A DNA stretch of 64,000 bases from the NCBI RefSeq assembly GCF_035751725.1, contig NZ_CP142104.1:2418001-2482000 (forward strand), written 5' to 3'. Shown here piece by piece: positions 52,923 to 62,285 of this stretch. Source of the stretch: Pseudomonas frederiksbergensis (GTDB lineage: Bacteria > Pseudomonadota > Gammaproteobacteria > Pseudomonadales > Pseudomonadaceae). The notes beneath the pieces are model-generated. The model worked only from the letters and a program-made list of their open reading frames with translations, made no database searches and was not told the origin of the DNA. A program made the translations under genes and the position numbers. How positions within the stretch are numbered: position 1 is the stretch's first letter; each line of letters opens with the position of its first letter.

Positions 52923-55442
52923 TGTTTGTACTCTATGGGGCCAGTGCTGTAGTTGGGCCCCGGAATGCCGCCCATAAGTCCGCCATAGGCGCAAAGTGTT
53001 CCGTCGGGGTTCAGTTGTCCTCCTAAGAACAGACCGGCTCGGCCCGGCGCCCCGGATACGACTCCACCGTTGGGAATATGATCTTTCCAGTCAGGACCAC
53101 AATTTGTTTCTGGTGGAGGGGGCAGTTCACATACTAGTATCGCAGCACCCAATCCGCCGACTCCAAGGGATCCTATGGCGGTAGGATCTCCTTGAATATA
53201 GGACGCACAGTACATCCCAAGACAAGCGGTAAGGCCGTAACGAACGACCTGTTTTCCTGGCATAAGCGTAGGGCCGTTGGGAAAACCCATAAGTCCTTTA
53301 GGATCGATAACATTCAACGGATTGGCCGTTGCATATTCGTAAGTATTCAAACCACCCGCCAACCCAATCGGATCACTCTGCACATAGCGTCCAGTTTTCG
53401 GGTCGTAATCACGAAAATAGTTATAGTGGAGTCCAGTCTCGACATCGTAGTACTGACCGGGAAAGCGCAGATTGATTTCCAGTTGTCCGCCGGCTTCCTT
53501 TGTACCAAATGCATCGGAAACCCACTCCCATACCTTGGTTCGCGCCGCGTTCGTTGCGATCCGCGGTGTGTTGAGGTGGTCACTATGGAGGTAGAACTCG
53601 GCGCTGTTTGCTGGCGCGCCCGTTGCACCGTAGCTCACACTGATCCCGCCCAAGGGCACTCCTTCGAGCCAGATATAGAACTGACTTTTCAGCTTCTTGC
53701 CTTGGTTATCGAATACGTGCTCGCCAAGAAGTTCGCCACTCAACCCGTAGATAAATGTTGTAGTGCCTTGAGAGGTGATTTTTTTGGTTCGTTGGCCGAA
53801 AGCGTTGTAGCGGAACCGAGCTTTGACAGCACCCTTGATTTTCACTTTGCTCAGGCGATTCTGCTCGTCGTAGGAAAACTGACGATTGGCGCGGTCTGCG
53901 GTCAGGTTGCCTGCCGCATCGAAGTCTACCGAGTGGGTGCCTGCCTGCGTCAACCGATTGTTGCTCGTCCCATACTGATAAGACGTGCCAGCGGTGACAC
54001 GCAACTCGCCGTCAATCAACGTGCTGAGCGCTTTTCGGGTGCGGTTACCCGCAGGGTCATAAACGTAAGTCATCCGGTTGAAAGCCGTAGATTCTCCTAT
54101 CAGGCGATCCAGCGGGTCATAGCTGTAATCAAGGTTGCCGAGTGAACCGCGTTGCATTTGGGTGATATTTCCATGGGCATCATAGGCGTAGGTCTTGCTC
54201 TGGCCTGCAACGGTTTGAGCGGTAAGCCGGTAGTCCAGATCGTAGGTACGTTGAAGCGTAGTCCCGTTGGCCCAGGTCAGGTTTTTAAGCGGACCGAAAG
54301 GTTGATACGTGATGTTGCTGGCGAGCGCGGTCGGCTGCCCCGTGCTGCGCCGGACCTGCACTTGGCTGATCTGCCCAGCGGTGTTGCGTGAGTAGACGAT
54401 GCTGAAACCTGTTGGATAATCGATCCTGCTCAACCGATTGGCGACATCGTATCCATAGCCGATTTGTTCTGGCTGAGTCGCTGTGTTTGCGGGCGCTGTT
54501 TGCCGCTGGGCTGTAACGTTGCCTTGGGCGTCGTAGGTGTAATTCAGCACGCCGTTGACGTCCTCCACGGCTGTCAGTCGGCCGATGCCTTTGTTACCGG
54601 CGGCAATCGAATCGTAGTGGAATTGAATGTCCAGTGCCGGGTTCGTCAGATAGCGGCGGGCGGTCAGGCGATTGAGCGCATCGTAGGTAAAAGTCGTGAC
54701 CACACCACGCGCGTCCACCTGTTGCGTTACGTTGCCTGCGGTATCGTACTGATAGTCAGTGGCGCCGCTGTCAGGGCTGTTCAACCGCGTCAGGTTCCCC
54801 AGGCCGTCGTATTGATATTGGGTGGTTACACCACGTGGGTCGCGGACGTGCGTGAGGTTATCTTGAACGTCGTACTCAAGTTGGGTGATGCCATTAAGCG
54901 GGTCAGTATTCGTCACCAATCGGTTCAACGAGTCAAAGGCCCGTTGGTGAATGTGATTGCGGGGATTGGTCAGCGCGATCGGATTATCGTTGAGGTCGTA
55001 CTGTCTCTGGCTTGTCTGGCCGGCCGCACCCACTGAGCGCAGCAAGCGACCCAGTTCGTCCGGTAAATTTTAAGGTGTTACCAAAACCATCAGTAACGGT
55101 CGCAATGTTGTCTAAATAGGTAATGCTCAGCGTGCTACCTGATTTAATAAGCGCAATTAGCCTTCCGTTGCTATCAAATTCAAGTGAGCGATTATTGCGG
55201 GCGTGATAGCTCCGACGGTCCGACTGATAGACGAGCGTTCCTGTTTCGGGTGGCCTAGCCTCATAAGACGTTCCTTTTTTATCAAAAAACGATCGACTGC
55301 CATTCAGGTAAATAAGTGGGATGGAGCGCTGTAAAACGATACATATATAGTGTGTTTGTAACCTTGTGTTGTGATCCAGCAAAGCAGTCACCACGCTGGC
55401 AGTCAGGAAAACGGCCAATAGCCACCGATCGCTGTGCGTCAC
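52919..55442 (-). pseudogene. Rhs repeat-core gene, 5' part broken by out-of-frame junction
   Basis: Downstream frame (52919-55045, 708 aa) has many YD repeats (YDALNRLTARRY, YDAHGNITQMQ), the Rhs core end QSDPIGLAGGLNTYEYATANPL and a 120-aa unique C-terminal tip. The upstream N-part (to 55442, 152 aa; EFDSNGRLIALIKS, VTDGFGNTLKFT) is in another frame. Near 55055-55065 the reading jumps from NTLKFT to PDELGRLLRSVG, out of frame and with most of the expected intervening repeats missing, so an internal deletion probably fused the parts. The tip may still be translated. Full-length Rhs proteins are about 1200-1500 aa. Confidence 0.75.
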
Positions 55443-55720
55443 CTACAATCACTTGTGTATTTGACTTCCCGCGGCGTAGGACAACTTTTCCCGCTTGGTC
55501 GCTTTCAGAACACGTTTAGTCGTCCATGTGCAATCGCCACCTTTCGGGAGTGGCAAGCTGTGAAGATGCCCCGGACCAAGTGCGCCAAAGACACCTGGCC
55601 GGCGAGCAAGAATGGCGATCGGATTTGCCACGTAACCGTGACGTGGGCCGCACGCCCTAGCCAAGACTCCGAACGACCACCGCCACGCGGCGCTGTCGTT
55701 CGAGATGCCGAGGTACGTTT

Positions 55721-56203
55721 ATGCCTGATGAGACGCTTCACCTGCCTCTGATTCACAGCGTGCTGGCGCGCGAGAAGGACACTCCCGGTGCCTTGTTGCC
55801 CATCCTCCATGCCATCCAGGAAGGTTGCGGGTACGTTCCCGACACCGCCGTCCCTGAAATCGCCCATGCCCTCAACCTCAGCCAGGCTGAAGTGCGCGGC
55901 GTCATCAGTTTCTACCATGACTTTCGCACCACGCCACCGGCGCGCCATACCCTGCGCCTGTGCCGGGCCGAGTCGTGCCAGAGCATGGGGGCCGAGGGCC
56001 TGGCGGCGCAGCTGCGCGAACAGCTTTCGCTGGACGATCACGGCACCAGTGCCGACGGAGCGATCAGCCTGCGGCCGGTCTATTGCCTCGGCGCTTGCGT
56101 CTGTTCGCCGGCCCTGGAGCTGGATGGTGAACTGCATGCACGGCTGACCCCGGAACGCCTGCGCCAATTGGTGAATGGCTGCCTGGAGGATGGCTCATGC
56201 TGA
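55721..56203 (+). CDS. fdsG: NAD-dependent formate dehydrogenase gamma subunit (NuoE-like)
   Basis: 160 aa. Thioredoxin-like [2Fe-2S] protein: VRGVISFYHDFRTTP, then Cys residues LCRAESCQSMGAEG (C-x4-C) and the later VYCLGACVCSP (C-x3-C). It links the electron path to the beta subunit. First gene of a four-gene operon in the order known for soluble Fds enzymes; overlaps fdsB by 7 bp. Confidence 0.92.
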   Translation: MPDETLHLPLIHSVLAREKDTPGALLPILHAIQEGCGYVPDTAVPEIAHALNLSQAEVRGVISFYHDFRTTPPARHTLRLCRAESCQSMGAEGLAAQLREQLSLDDHGTSADGAISLRPVYCLGACVCSPALELDGELHARLTPERLRQLVNGCLEDGSC

Positions 56204-57756
56204 CCTTGTGCGTTCCCCGTGATTCAGTGGCCCGCGCCGTCGGTGCGGACAAGGTGGCCGATGCGCTGGCCCGCGAGGCCGAACGGCGTCAATTGCCGTT
56301 GCAGGTGTTGCGCACCAGTTCCCGCGGGCTTTATTGGCTGGAACCGTTGGTAGAGCTGGAGACGCCCGAAGGGCGCTTGGGTTTTGGTCCGGTCACCGCC
56401 CAGGACGTGCCGGGCCTGCTGGATGCACTGGCGAGTGATCCAGGCAGCCACCCATCGGCATTGGGACTGGTTGAGCACATTCCCTATCTCAAGAGTCAGC
56501 AACGCCTGCTGTTCGCACGTGCCGGCATCACCCAGCCGTTGTCCCTGGATGACTACCGCGCCCAGGGCGGTTTCCTCGGGCTGGCCCGGGCGATCCAGTT
56601 GGACGGTGCCGAGGTGGTCGCTCAAGTGCTCGACTCCGGCCTGCGTGGTCGGGGTGGGGCGGCATTCCCGGCGGGCATCAAGTGGCGCACCGTACGTGAC
56701 GCGCAAGGGCCGCAGAAGTACGTGGTCTGCAACGCCGACGAAGGCGATTCCGGCACCTTCGCCGACCGCATGCTGATGGAAGGCGACCCGTTCCTGTTGA
56801 TCGAAGGCATGATCATCGCCGGTATCGCCGTGGGCGCGACGATGGGTTACATCTATGTGCGTTCGGAATACCCGGACGCCGTCAGCACGCTGAACGAAGC
56901 ACTGCGCATCGCCCGCGACGCCGGTTACCTGGGCGCGGATGTGTGCGGTAGTGGCCATGCCTTCGAACTTGAGGTCCGGGTCGGCGCTGGCGCCTACATC
57001 TGTGGCGAGGAAACGGCGCTGCTCGAATCCCTCGAAGGCAAGCGCGGCACGGTTCGCGCCAAGCCGCCACTGCCGGCGTTGCAAGGCCTGTTCGGTTTGC
57101 CGACGCTGGTGCATAACGTGGTGACGCTGGCCTCGGTGCCGGTGATCCTGGAGAAAGGCGCGCAGTTCTATCGTGATTTCGGCATGGGCCGTTCCCTGGG
57201 CACCATGCCATTCCAATTGGCTGGCAACGTCCGCCGTGGCGGCCTGGTGGAGCGGGCGTTCGGCCTGAGCCTGCGCGAGTTGGTGCAGGAGTACGGCGGC
57301 GGTACCGCGAGTGGTCGTCCGCTGAAGGCCGCGCAAGTTGGCGGGCCCCTGGGCGCCTGGGTGCCACCGGCGCAATTCGATACGCCGCTGGACTACGAAG
57401 CGTTCGCCGCCATGGGCGCGATGCTCGGCCACGGTGGCGTGGTGGTCGCCGATGACAGCCTGGACATGGCCAGGATGGCCCGGTTCGCCTTGCAATTCTG
57501 CGCCGAGGAATCCTGCGGCAAATGCACGCCGTGCCGCATCGGTTCGACCCGTGGCGTCGAGGTGGTGGATCGCCTGCTCGCCAGCACCGATGCCAATGCC
57601 CGCCAGGACCAGGCGTTGTTACTGCAAGACCTCTGCGACACCCTGCAATACGGCTCGCTCTGCGCCCTCGGTGGGATGACGTCCTACCCCGTCGCCAGCG
57701 CCCTCAAGCATTTCCCCGCCGACTTCGGTCTGGCGACCCCGGAGGCCGACCAATGA
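56197..57756 (+). CDS. fdsB: NAD-dependent formate dehydrogenase beta subunit (NuoF-like)
   Basis: 519 aa. NAD-binding GLRGRGGAAFPAGIKW, FMN-site CNADEGDSGTFADR, GAGAYICGEETALLES, and the [4Fe-4S] motif ESCGKCTPCRIGSTR with its fourth Cys in LCALGG. An N-terminal thioredoxin-like extension is fused in front (residues 1-110), as in FdsB. Passes electrons to NAD+. GGAGGATGGCTC precedes ATG; ends with ATGA overlap to the alpha gene. Confidence 0.95.
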   Translation: MLTLCVPRDSVARAVGADKVADALAREAERRQLPLQVLRTSSRGLYWLEPLVELETPEGRLGFGPVTAQDVPGLLDALASDPGSHPSALGLVEHIPYLKSQQRLLFARAGITQPLSLDDYRAQGGFLGLARAIQLDGAEVVAQVLDSGLRGRGGAAFPAGIKWRTVRDAQGPQKYVVCNADEGDSGTFADRMLMEGDPFLLIEGMIIAGIAVGATMGYIYVRSEYPDAVSTLNEALRIARDAGYLGADVCGSGHAFELEVRVGAGAYICGEETALLESLEGKRGTVRAKPPLPALQGLFGLPTLVHNVVTLASVPVILEKGAQFYRDFGMGRSLGTMPFQLAGNVRRGGLVERAFGLSLRELVQEYGGGTASGRPLKAAQVGGPLGAWVPPAQFDTPLDYEAFAAMGAMLGHGGVVVADDSLDMARMARFALQFCAEESCGKCTPCRIGSTRGVEVVDRLLASTDANARQDQALLLQDLCDTLQYGSLCALGGMTSYPVASALKHFPADFGLATPEADQ

Positions 57757-60629
57757 TCACGATCTTCGATCCAGCCAGCGACATCGACCTGGGCACCCCG
57801 GCCCGCGAAAGCGACGTGCAGGTCAGCCTGACCATCGACGGGCGCGAAATCAGCGTCCCCTCCGGCACCTCGGTGATGCGCGCGGCGGCCTTGCTCGGCA
57901 CCACCATCCCCAAACTGTGCGCCACCGACAGCATGGAGGCCTTTGGCTCTTGCCGCATGTGTCTGGTGGAAATCGACGGCATGCGCGGTTATCCCGCATC
58001 CTGCACCACGCCGGTAACCGACGGCATGGTGGTGCGCACGCAAACGTCCAAGCTCGCCACGCTGCGCCGCAACGTGATGGAGCTGTACATTTCCGACCAC
58101 CCGCTGGACTGTCTGACGTGCCCGGCCAACGGCAACTGCGAATTGCAGACCGTGGCGGGGCAGGTGGGCCTGCGTGAGGTGCGCTACGGCTACGAAGGCG
58201 CCAATCACCTGGCCGAAGCCAAGGACGTGTCCAACCCGTATTTCGACTACGACCCGAGCAAGTGCATCGTTTGCAGTCGCTGCGTGCGCGCTTGCGAGGA
58301 AATCCAGGGCACCTTTGCCTTGACCATCAGCGGGCGCGGCTTCGATTCCCGGGTGGAAGCGGCTGGCGGCGAGAACTTCCTCGACTCCGAATGCGTGTCC
58401 TGTGGCGCCTGCGTCCAAGCCTGCCCGACGGCCACGCTGATCGACAAAAGCGTGGTGGAGATCGGCCAGCCGGAGCGCAGCGTCATCACTACCTGCGCCT
58501 ATTGCGGCGTGGGCTGCTCGTTCCGCGCCGAGATGAAAGGCGAACAACTGGTGCGCATGGTCCCGGACAAGAACGGCCAGGCCAACCACGGCCACTCCTG
58601 CGTCAAGGGCCGCTTCGCCTGGGGCTATGCGACGCACCCGGACCGCATCACCAAGCCGATGATCCGCAAGCACATCAACGACCCGTGGCAGGAAGTCAGC
58701 TGGGACGAGGCGGTCACCTACGCCGCCAGCGAACTGCGCCGCATCCAGCTCAAGTACGGGCGTGATTCCATCGGTGGCATCACATCCAGCCGCTGCACCA
58801 ACGAAGAAACCTATCTGGTGCAGAAGCTGGTGCGCACGGCGTTCGGCAACAACAACGTCGACACCTGCGCCCGGGTCTGCCATTCGCCGACCGGCTATGG
58901 CCTCAAGCAAACCTTGGGTGAGTCCGCCGGTACCCAGAATTTCGATTCGGTGATGAAAGCCGACGTCATCCTGGTGATGGGCGCCAACCCCACCGACGCG
59001 CACCCGGTGTTCGGTTCGCAACTCAAGCGCCGCCTGCGCCAGGGCGCGCGGTTGATCGTCATCGACCCACGGCGCATCGACCTGGTGGATTCGCCCCACG
59101 CCCGCGCCGAACTGCACTTGCAACTGCGTCCGGGCACCAACGTGGCGATGCTTAACGCGCTGGCCCATGTGATTGCCACCGAAGGCTTGATTGACCAACC
59201 CTTTGTCGAGGCGCGCTGCGAGCCTGCTGACTTTGCCCGCTGGCGCAATTTCGTCAGCCTGCCGGAAAATTCCCCCGAGGCCCTGGGCCCGGTCTGCGGC
59301 GTGCCTGCCGAGCAGATTCGCGCCGCCGCGCGCCTCTACGCCACGGGCGGCAACGCGGCCATCTACTATGGCCTCGGCGTCACCGAACACAGCCAGGGCA
59401 GCACCTCGGTGATGGGCATCGCCAACCTCGCCATGGCCACCGGCAATATCGGCCGAGAAGGCGTCGGCGTGAACCCGTTGCGCGGCCAGAACAATGTCCA
59501 GGGTTCGTGTGACATGGGCTCGTTCCCGCATGAGCTGCCCGGCTACCGGCACATCTCCAACGAAGCGGTGCGCACCCAGTTCGAACAGGCCTGGAACGTG
59601 ACCCTGCAACCCGACCCGGGCCTGCGCATCCCGAACATGTTCGAGGCGGCGCTGGACGGCACCTTCAAAGCGCTTTACTGCCAAGGCGAGGACATCGCCC
59701 AGAGCGATCCCAACACCCAACATGTGACGGCTGCGTTGTCCGCTCTGGAATGCGTGATCGTCCAGGACATTTTCCTCAATGAAACGGCCAAGTTCGCCCA
59801 CGTGTTCCTGCCGGGCAGCTCGTTCCTGGAAAAGGACGGCACCTTCACCAACGCCGAGCGCCGCATCTCCCGCGTGCGCAAGGTGATGGACCCATTGGCC
59901 GGTAAAGCCGACTGGGAAGCCACCATCGCCCTGGCAGACGCCCTGGGCTACAAGATGCACTACAACCATCCTTCGGAGATCATGGATGAAATCGCCCGCC
60001 TGACGCCGACATTCAGCCGCGTCAGCTACGCCGAACTGGAGCGTCACGGCAGCCTGCAATGGCCGTGCAACGACGCCGCGCCGGACGGCACGCCGACCAT
60101 GCACATGGAGGAGTTCGTGCGCGGCAAAGGACGTTTCATGCTCACCGGCTACGTACCCACCGACGAGAAGGTCAACGGTCGTTATCCGCTGTTGCTGACC
60201 ACCGGACGCATCCTCAGCCAGTACAACGTCGGCGCCCAGACCCGGCGCACCGACAACGTCGCCTGGCACGAGGAAGATCGCCTGGAAATCCACCCGACCG
60301 ACGCCGAAAACCGTGGTATCGCGGAAGACGATTGGGTCGGCATCAGCAGCCGCGCCGGGCAGACCGTGCTACGGGCCAAGGTGACCGAGCGGGTGGCGCC
60401 GGGCGTGGTCTACACCACGTTCCACTTCCCCGAGTCCGGGGCCAACGTGATCACCACCGACAACTCCGACTGGGCCACCAACTGCCCGGAATACAAAGTG
60501 ACGGCGGTGGAGATCGTGCGGGTCAGCCAGCCTTCGCAATGGCAGAAGCGTTATCAGGCCTTCAGCGATGAACAACGCCGCTTGCTCAAGGAGCGTCGAC
60601 ATGCGGAAAAAGCCGAGGTGCGTCGATGA
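57753..60629 (+). CDS. fdsA: Formate dehydrogenase alpha subunit (molybdopterin, NAD-dependent)
   Basis: About 958 aa. N-terminal [2Fe-2S] (CATDSMEAFGSCRMC; CLTCPANGNC), two 4Fe-4S sites (CIVCSRCVRAC; CVSCGACVQACP), then the Mo-bis-MGD domain with CAYCGVGCSF and the Mo-ligand Cys in CARVCHSPTGYG. Oxidises formate to CO2. ATG 57753 lies inside the fdsB stop (ATGA); the frame begins earlier but overlaps it. Some bases of the 3' end overlap fdsD by ATGA. No fdhD/fdsC sulfurtransferase is in the window. Confidence 0.95.
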   Translation: MITIFDPASDIDLGTPARESDVQVSLTIDGREISVPSGTSVMRAAALLGTTIPKLCATDSMEAFGSCRMCLVEIDGMRGYPASCTTPVTDGMVVRTQTSKLATLRRNVMELYISDHPLDCLTCPANGNCELQTVAGQVGLREVRYGYEGANHLAEAKDVSNPYFDYDPSKCIVCSRCVRACEEIQGTFALTISGRGFDSRVEAAGGENFLDSECVSCGACVQACPTATLIDKSVVEIGQPERSVITTCAYCGVGCSFRAEMKGEQLVRMVPDKNGQANHGHSCVKGRFAWGYATHPDRITKPMIRKHINDPWQEVSWDEAVTYAASELRRIQLKYGRDSIGGITSSRCTNEETYLVQKLVRTAFGNNNVDTCARVCHSPTGYGLKQTLGESAGTQNFDSVMKADVILVMGANPTDAHPVFGSQLKRRLRQGARLIVIDPRRIDLVDSPHARAELHLQLRPGTNVAMLNALAHVIATEGLIDQPFVEARCEPADFARWRNFVSLPENSPEALGPVCGVPAEQIRAAARLYATGGNAAIYYGLGVTEHSQGSTSVMGIANLAMATGNIGREGVGVNPLRGQNNVQGSCDMGSFPHELPGYRHISNEAVRTQFEQAWNVTLQPDPGLRIPNMFEAALDGTFKALYCQGEDIAQSDPNTQHVTAALSALECVIVQDIFLNETAKFAHVFLPGSSFLEKDGTFTNAERRISRVRKVMDPLAGKADWEATIALADALGYKMHYNHPSEIMDEIARLTPTFSRVSYAELERHGSLQWPCNDAAPDGTPTMHMEEFVRGKGRFMLTGYVPTDEKVNGRYPLLLTTGRILSQYNVGAQTRRTDNVAWHEEDRLEIHPTDAENRGIAEDDWVGISSRAGQTVLRAKVTERVAPGVVYTTFHFPESGANVITTDNSDWATNCPEYKVTAVEIVRVSQPSQWQKRYQAFSDEQRRLLKERRHAEKAEVRR

Positions 60630-60847
60630 GCGCTCAGAACCTGATCAAGATGGCCAACGAGATCGCCCGTTATTTCGCCACCGAGCCTGACCAGGCGCTG
60701 GCGGTGGCTGGCATTCGACAACACATCAAGAACTTCTGGACGCCCGCCATGCGCCGGGACCTGGGGGCGTGGCAGGAAAAATATCCGGATGCGGTGTTGC
60801 ATCCGTTGGTGTTGGCGGCGTTGAAAGAGCCGGAGGGAGTCACTTAA
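60626..60847 (+). CDS. fdsD: Formate dehydrogenase delta subunit
   Basis: 73 aa, helical, MANEIARYFATEPDQALAVA, HIKNFWTPAMRRDLGAW, then LVLAALKEP; the delta-subunit family of Fds enzymes. It stabilises or helps assemble the complex. ATGA overlap with the alpha gene completes the operon. Confidence 0.9.
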   Translation: MSAQNLIKMANEIARYFATEPDQALAVAGIRQHIKNFWTPAMRRDLGAWQEKYPDAVLHPLVLAALKEPEGVT

Positions 60848-60858
60848 GCAAAACTATC

Positions 60859-61027
60859 TGTGCCCCTGTGCCCCTGTGCCCCTGTGGCGAGGGGATTTAT
60901 CCCCGCTCGGCTGCGCAGCAGTCGTAACCAGTCAGCACGGTTAATTAGATGCAACGCGGTGCCTGGTATGGGGTTGCTGCGCAACCCAGCGGGGCGGTGC
61001 GACGTTTCGCTAAATCCCCTCGCCACA
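60859..61027. repeat. TGTGCCCC triplet and REPIN (GTGGCGAGGGG type)
   Basis: Three direct TGTGCCCC units at 60859-60882 lead into TGTGGCGAGGGGATTT (60883 on). Its inverse AAATCCCCTCGCCACA ends at 61027, about 145 bp for the pair. The same core appears at 2308. No gene lies inside. Confidence 0.75.
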
Positions 61028-61042
61028 GTATTATGAGATGGC

Positions 61043-61363
61043 TCAGGTCTGGGGCTGCTGCGCCGTCCAGTGTTTCATCTCTTGCGCAATAAAATGATTC
61101 ACCAGATCGCTGTACAACTTCTCGATGGCATCCGGGTCCAGCCCCTCGGCCTCGGCCCATTCCCGCCGAGTCGTCAACATTGCCTTGAAGCGCTCCGGTG
61201 CACGTACCGATGTGGCCGATGTCTTGAACTTCGACGCAGCGAGTACGTATTGAAAGCGTCTGCCCAACAGTTTGATGACGGCTTGGTCGAGGGCATCGAT
61301 TTCCTGGCGGATGTCTTCCATGCCGGTGCATTGCGCAGGGGATAGGTGGTTTTTTACTTCCAT
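61043..61363 (-). CDS. Isochorismate-pyruvate lyase / chorismate-mutase-like protein (PchB-like)
   Basis: 106 aa helical AroQ-fold enzyme. Against P. aeruginosa PchB (recalled sequence), the active-site residues Arg14, Arg31 and Lys42 are kept here as Arg19, Arg36 and Lys47, but the Gln90 position is Glu95 in FIAQEMKHW. No pchA, pchD or siderophore genes adjoin it; it is an orphan. Salicylate or chorismate chemistry is likely, with the altered residue leaving the exact reaction open. Confidence 0.8.
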   Translation of the reverse strand: MEVKNHLSPAQCTGMEDIRQEIDALDQAVIKLLGRRFQYVLAASKFKTSATSVRAPERFKAMLTTRREWAEAEGLDPDAIEKLYSDLVNHFIAQEMKHWTAQQPQT

Positions 61364-61389
61364 TTAGTTAACTCCATTTGTTTTTCTCC

Positions 61390-61470
61390 GTGGGAGCCTG
61401 CTCGCGAAAGTGCTGGGCCAGCAAGCATCCGCACTCATTGCGCCGCCATCTTCGCGAGCAGTCTCCCACA
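61390..61470. repeat. REPIN (TGCTCGCGAA type)
   Basis: GTGGGAGCCTGCTCGCGAA and its inverse TTCGCGAGCAGTCTCCCAC, about 40 bp apart, between the pchB-like gene and the DUF6124 gene. Confidence 0.75.
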
Positions 61471-61476
61471 GATAGA

Positions 61477-61758
61477 TCAGCTTCCGAGACCACGTCGTTC
61501 GATCACGCCGAATACGTCTGTCGCGTCCTGCACGAGAATGCGGGCGACGTTGGTCAGGGTGTTGATGTCGCTGGCGGAGGAGTCGCGCAGGCTGGAGCAG
61601 GCCACCAGCGTCAGGTAATCGAGCGTGGCGTGCAGGCGTTCGCTGACGCAGGCGTGGAGTTCGGGCAGTGGGGCTTGAGTGTCGATCAGCAGGACGGGCT
61701 GGGTCGTAGCGGTTTGGGTCAGAGGGGTGTAGCGGGGTAACTGTTGATTAGCTGTCAT
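61477..61758 (-). CDS. DUF6124 (formerly DUF3077) small protein
   Basis: 93 aa, soluble, MTANQQLPRYTPLTQTATTQ, ELHACVSERLHATLDYLT and a helical end with LVQDATDVFGVI. A short Pseudomonas-typical family of unknown function. ATG 61758 has a good AAGGAAG ribosome site. Its long leader carries a structured element (separate entry). Confidence 0.8.
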   Translation of the reverse strand: MTANQQLPRYTPLTQTATTQPVLLIDTQAPLPELHACVSERLHATLDYLTLVACSSLRDSSASDINTLTNVARILVQDATDVFGVIERRGLGS

Positions 61759-62049
61759 GAGATTACTTCCTTCAATAAAAGAAATGCCCCCTTTTCGCTG
61801 CGAAACAAATGGGTGGCAGTTGCGCGCAGGTTCGCAGACCGAGGAAGGAAAACTCGGCAGACCCGAAAGTCTCCCGCGCGCAACCGCCATAAAATGAAAG
61901 CGGGCAAGTTTGCCTGAATTTCACTCGACGGTGCATTTCCTTTGCGATCGGGCTGCGAAACCCAGTCACTGACGAAAGCCAGCGACGCCCCAACTATAGA
62001 AGTCGATCCCACCCCCCACAACCGACCTGTAGGACGTCCCGGTCCCCCA
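61759..62049. other. Leader region of the DUF6124 gene
   Basis: About 290 bp without a gene. It contains, read on the minus strand, the three-way-junction element (61819-61884) and a hairpin TTTCGC/GCGAAA at 61793-61805 near the start. Confidence 0.5.
61819..61884 (-). ncRNA. Structured three-way-junction leader element upstream of DUF6124
   Basis: Read on the minus strand, an outer stem GTTGCGCGC pairs perfectly with GCGCGCAAC over 66 nt. Inside are two hairpins, AGAC/GTCT and CCGAG/CTCGG, giving a three-way junction. It lies 60 nt before the DUF6124 start. I recall similar leaders before DUF3077-type genes in Pseudomonas but cannot check Rfam here. Confidence 0.55.
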
Positions 62050-62178
62050 TGGCGAGGGAGCTTGCTCCCGCTCGGTGGCGCAGCCGCCGCAAAACCGGGC
62101 GCTGCGGTACGTCTGACGAAACGGAGTCGCCAATCCTAGGCCGCTTCGCAGCCCAGCGGGAGCAAGCTCCCTCGCCAC
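62050..62178. repeat. REPIN (GGCGAGGGAGCTTGCTCCC type)
   Basis: GGCGAGGGAGCTTGCTCCCG and its inverse CGGGAGCAAGCTCCCTCGCC, about 90 bp apart. Typical of P. fluorescens intergenic space; directly before the tRNA-like gene. Confidence 0.8.
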
Positions 62179-62285
62179 GGGTCGTCATTTCCTACGAGAT
62201 TTTCGGACCGTAAAATCGCGCCACATATCCTGTCATCCGAGACGCTTCACATCTCGGTGATGCTGACCGACAATGCCCGCTCTGC

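Noticed and set aside
57684..60293. 869-codon minus-strand frame
   Set aside because: Antisense to fdsA, whose Fe-S and Mo-ligand motifs are all in the plus strand.
60859..60882. CRISPR-like short direct repeats (TGTGCCCC x3)
   Set aside because: Units are 8 bp with no spacers; a simple tandem repeat beside a REPIN.
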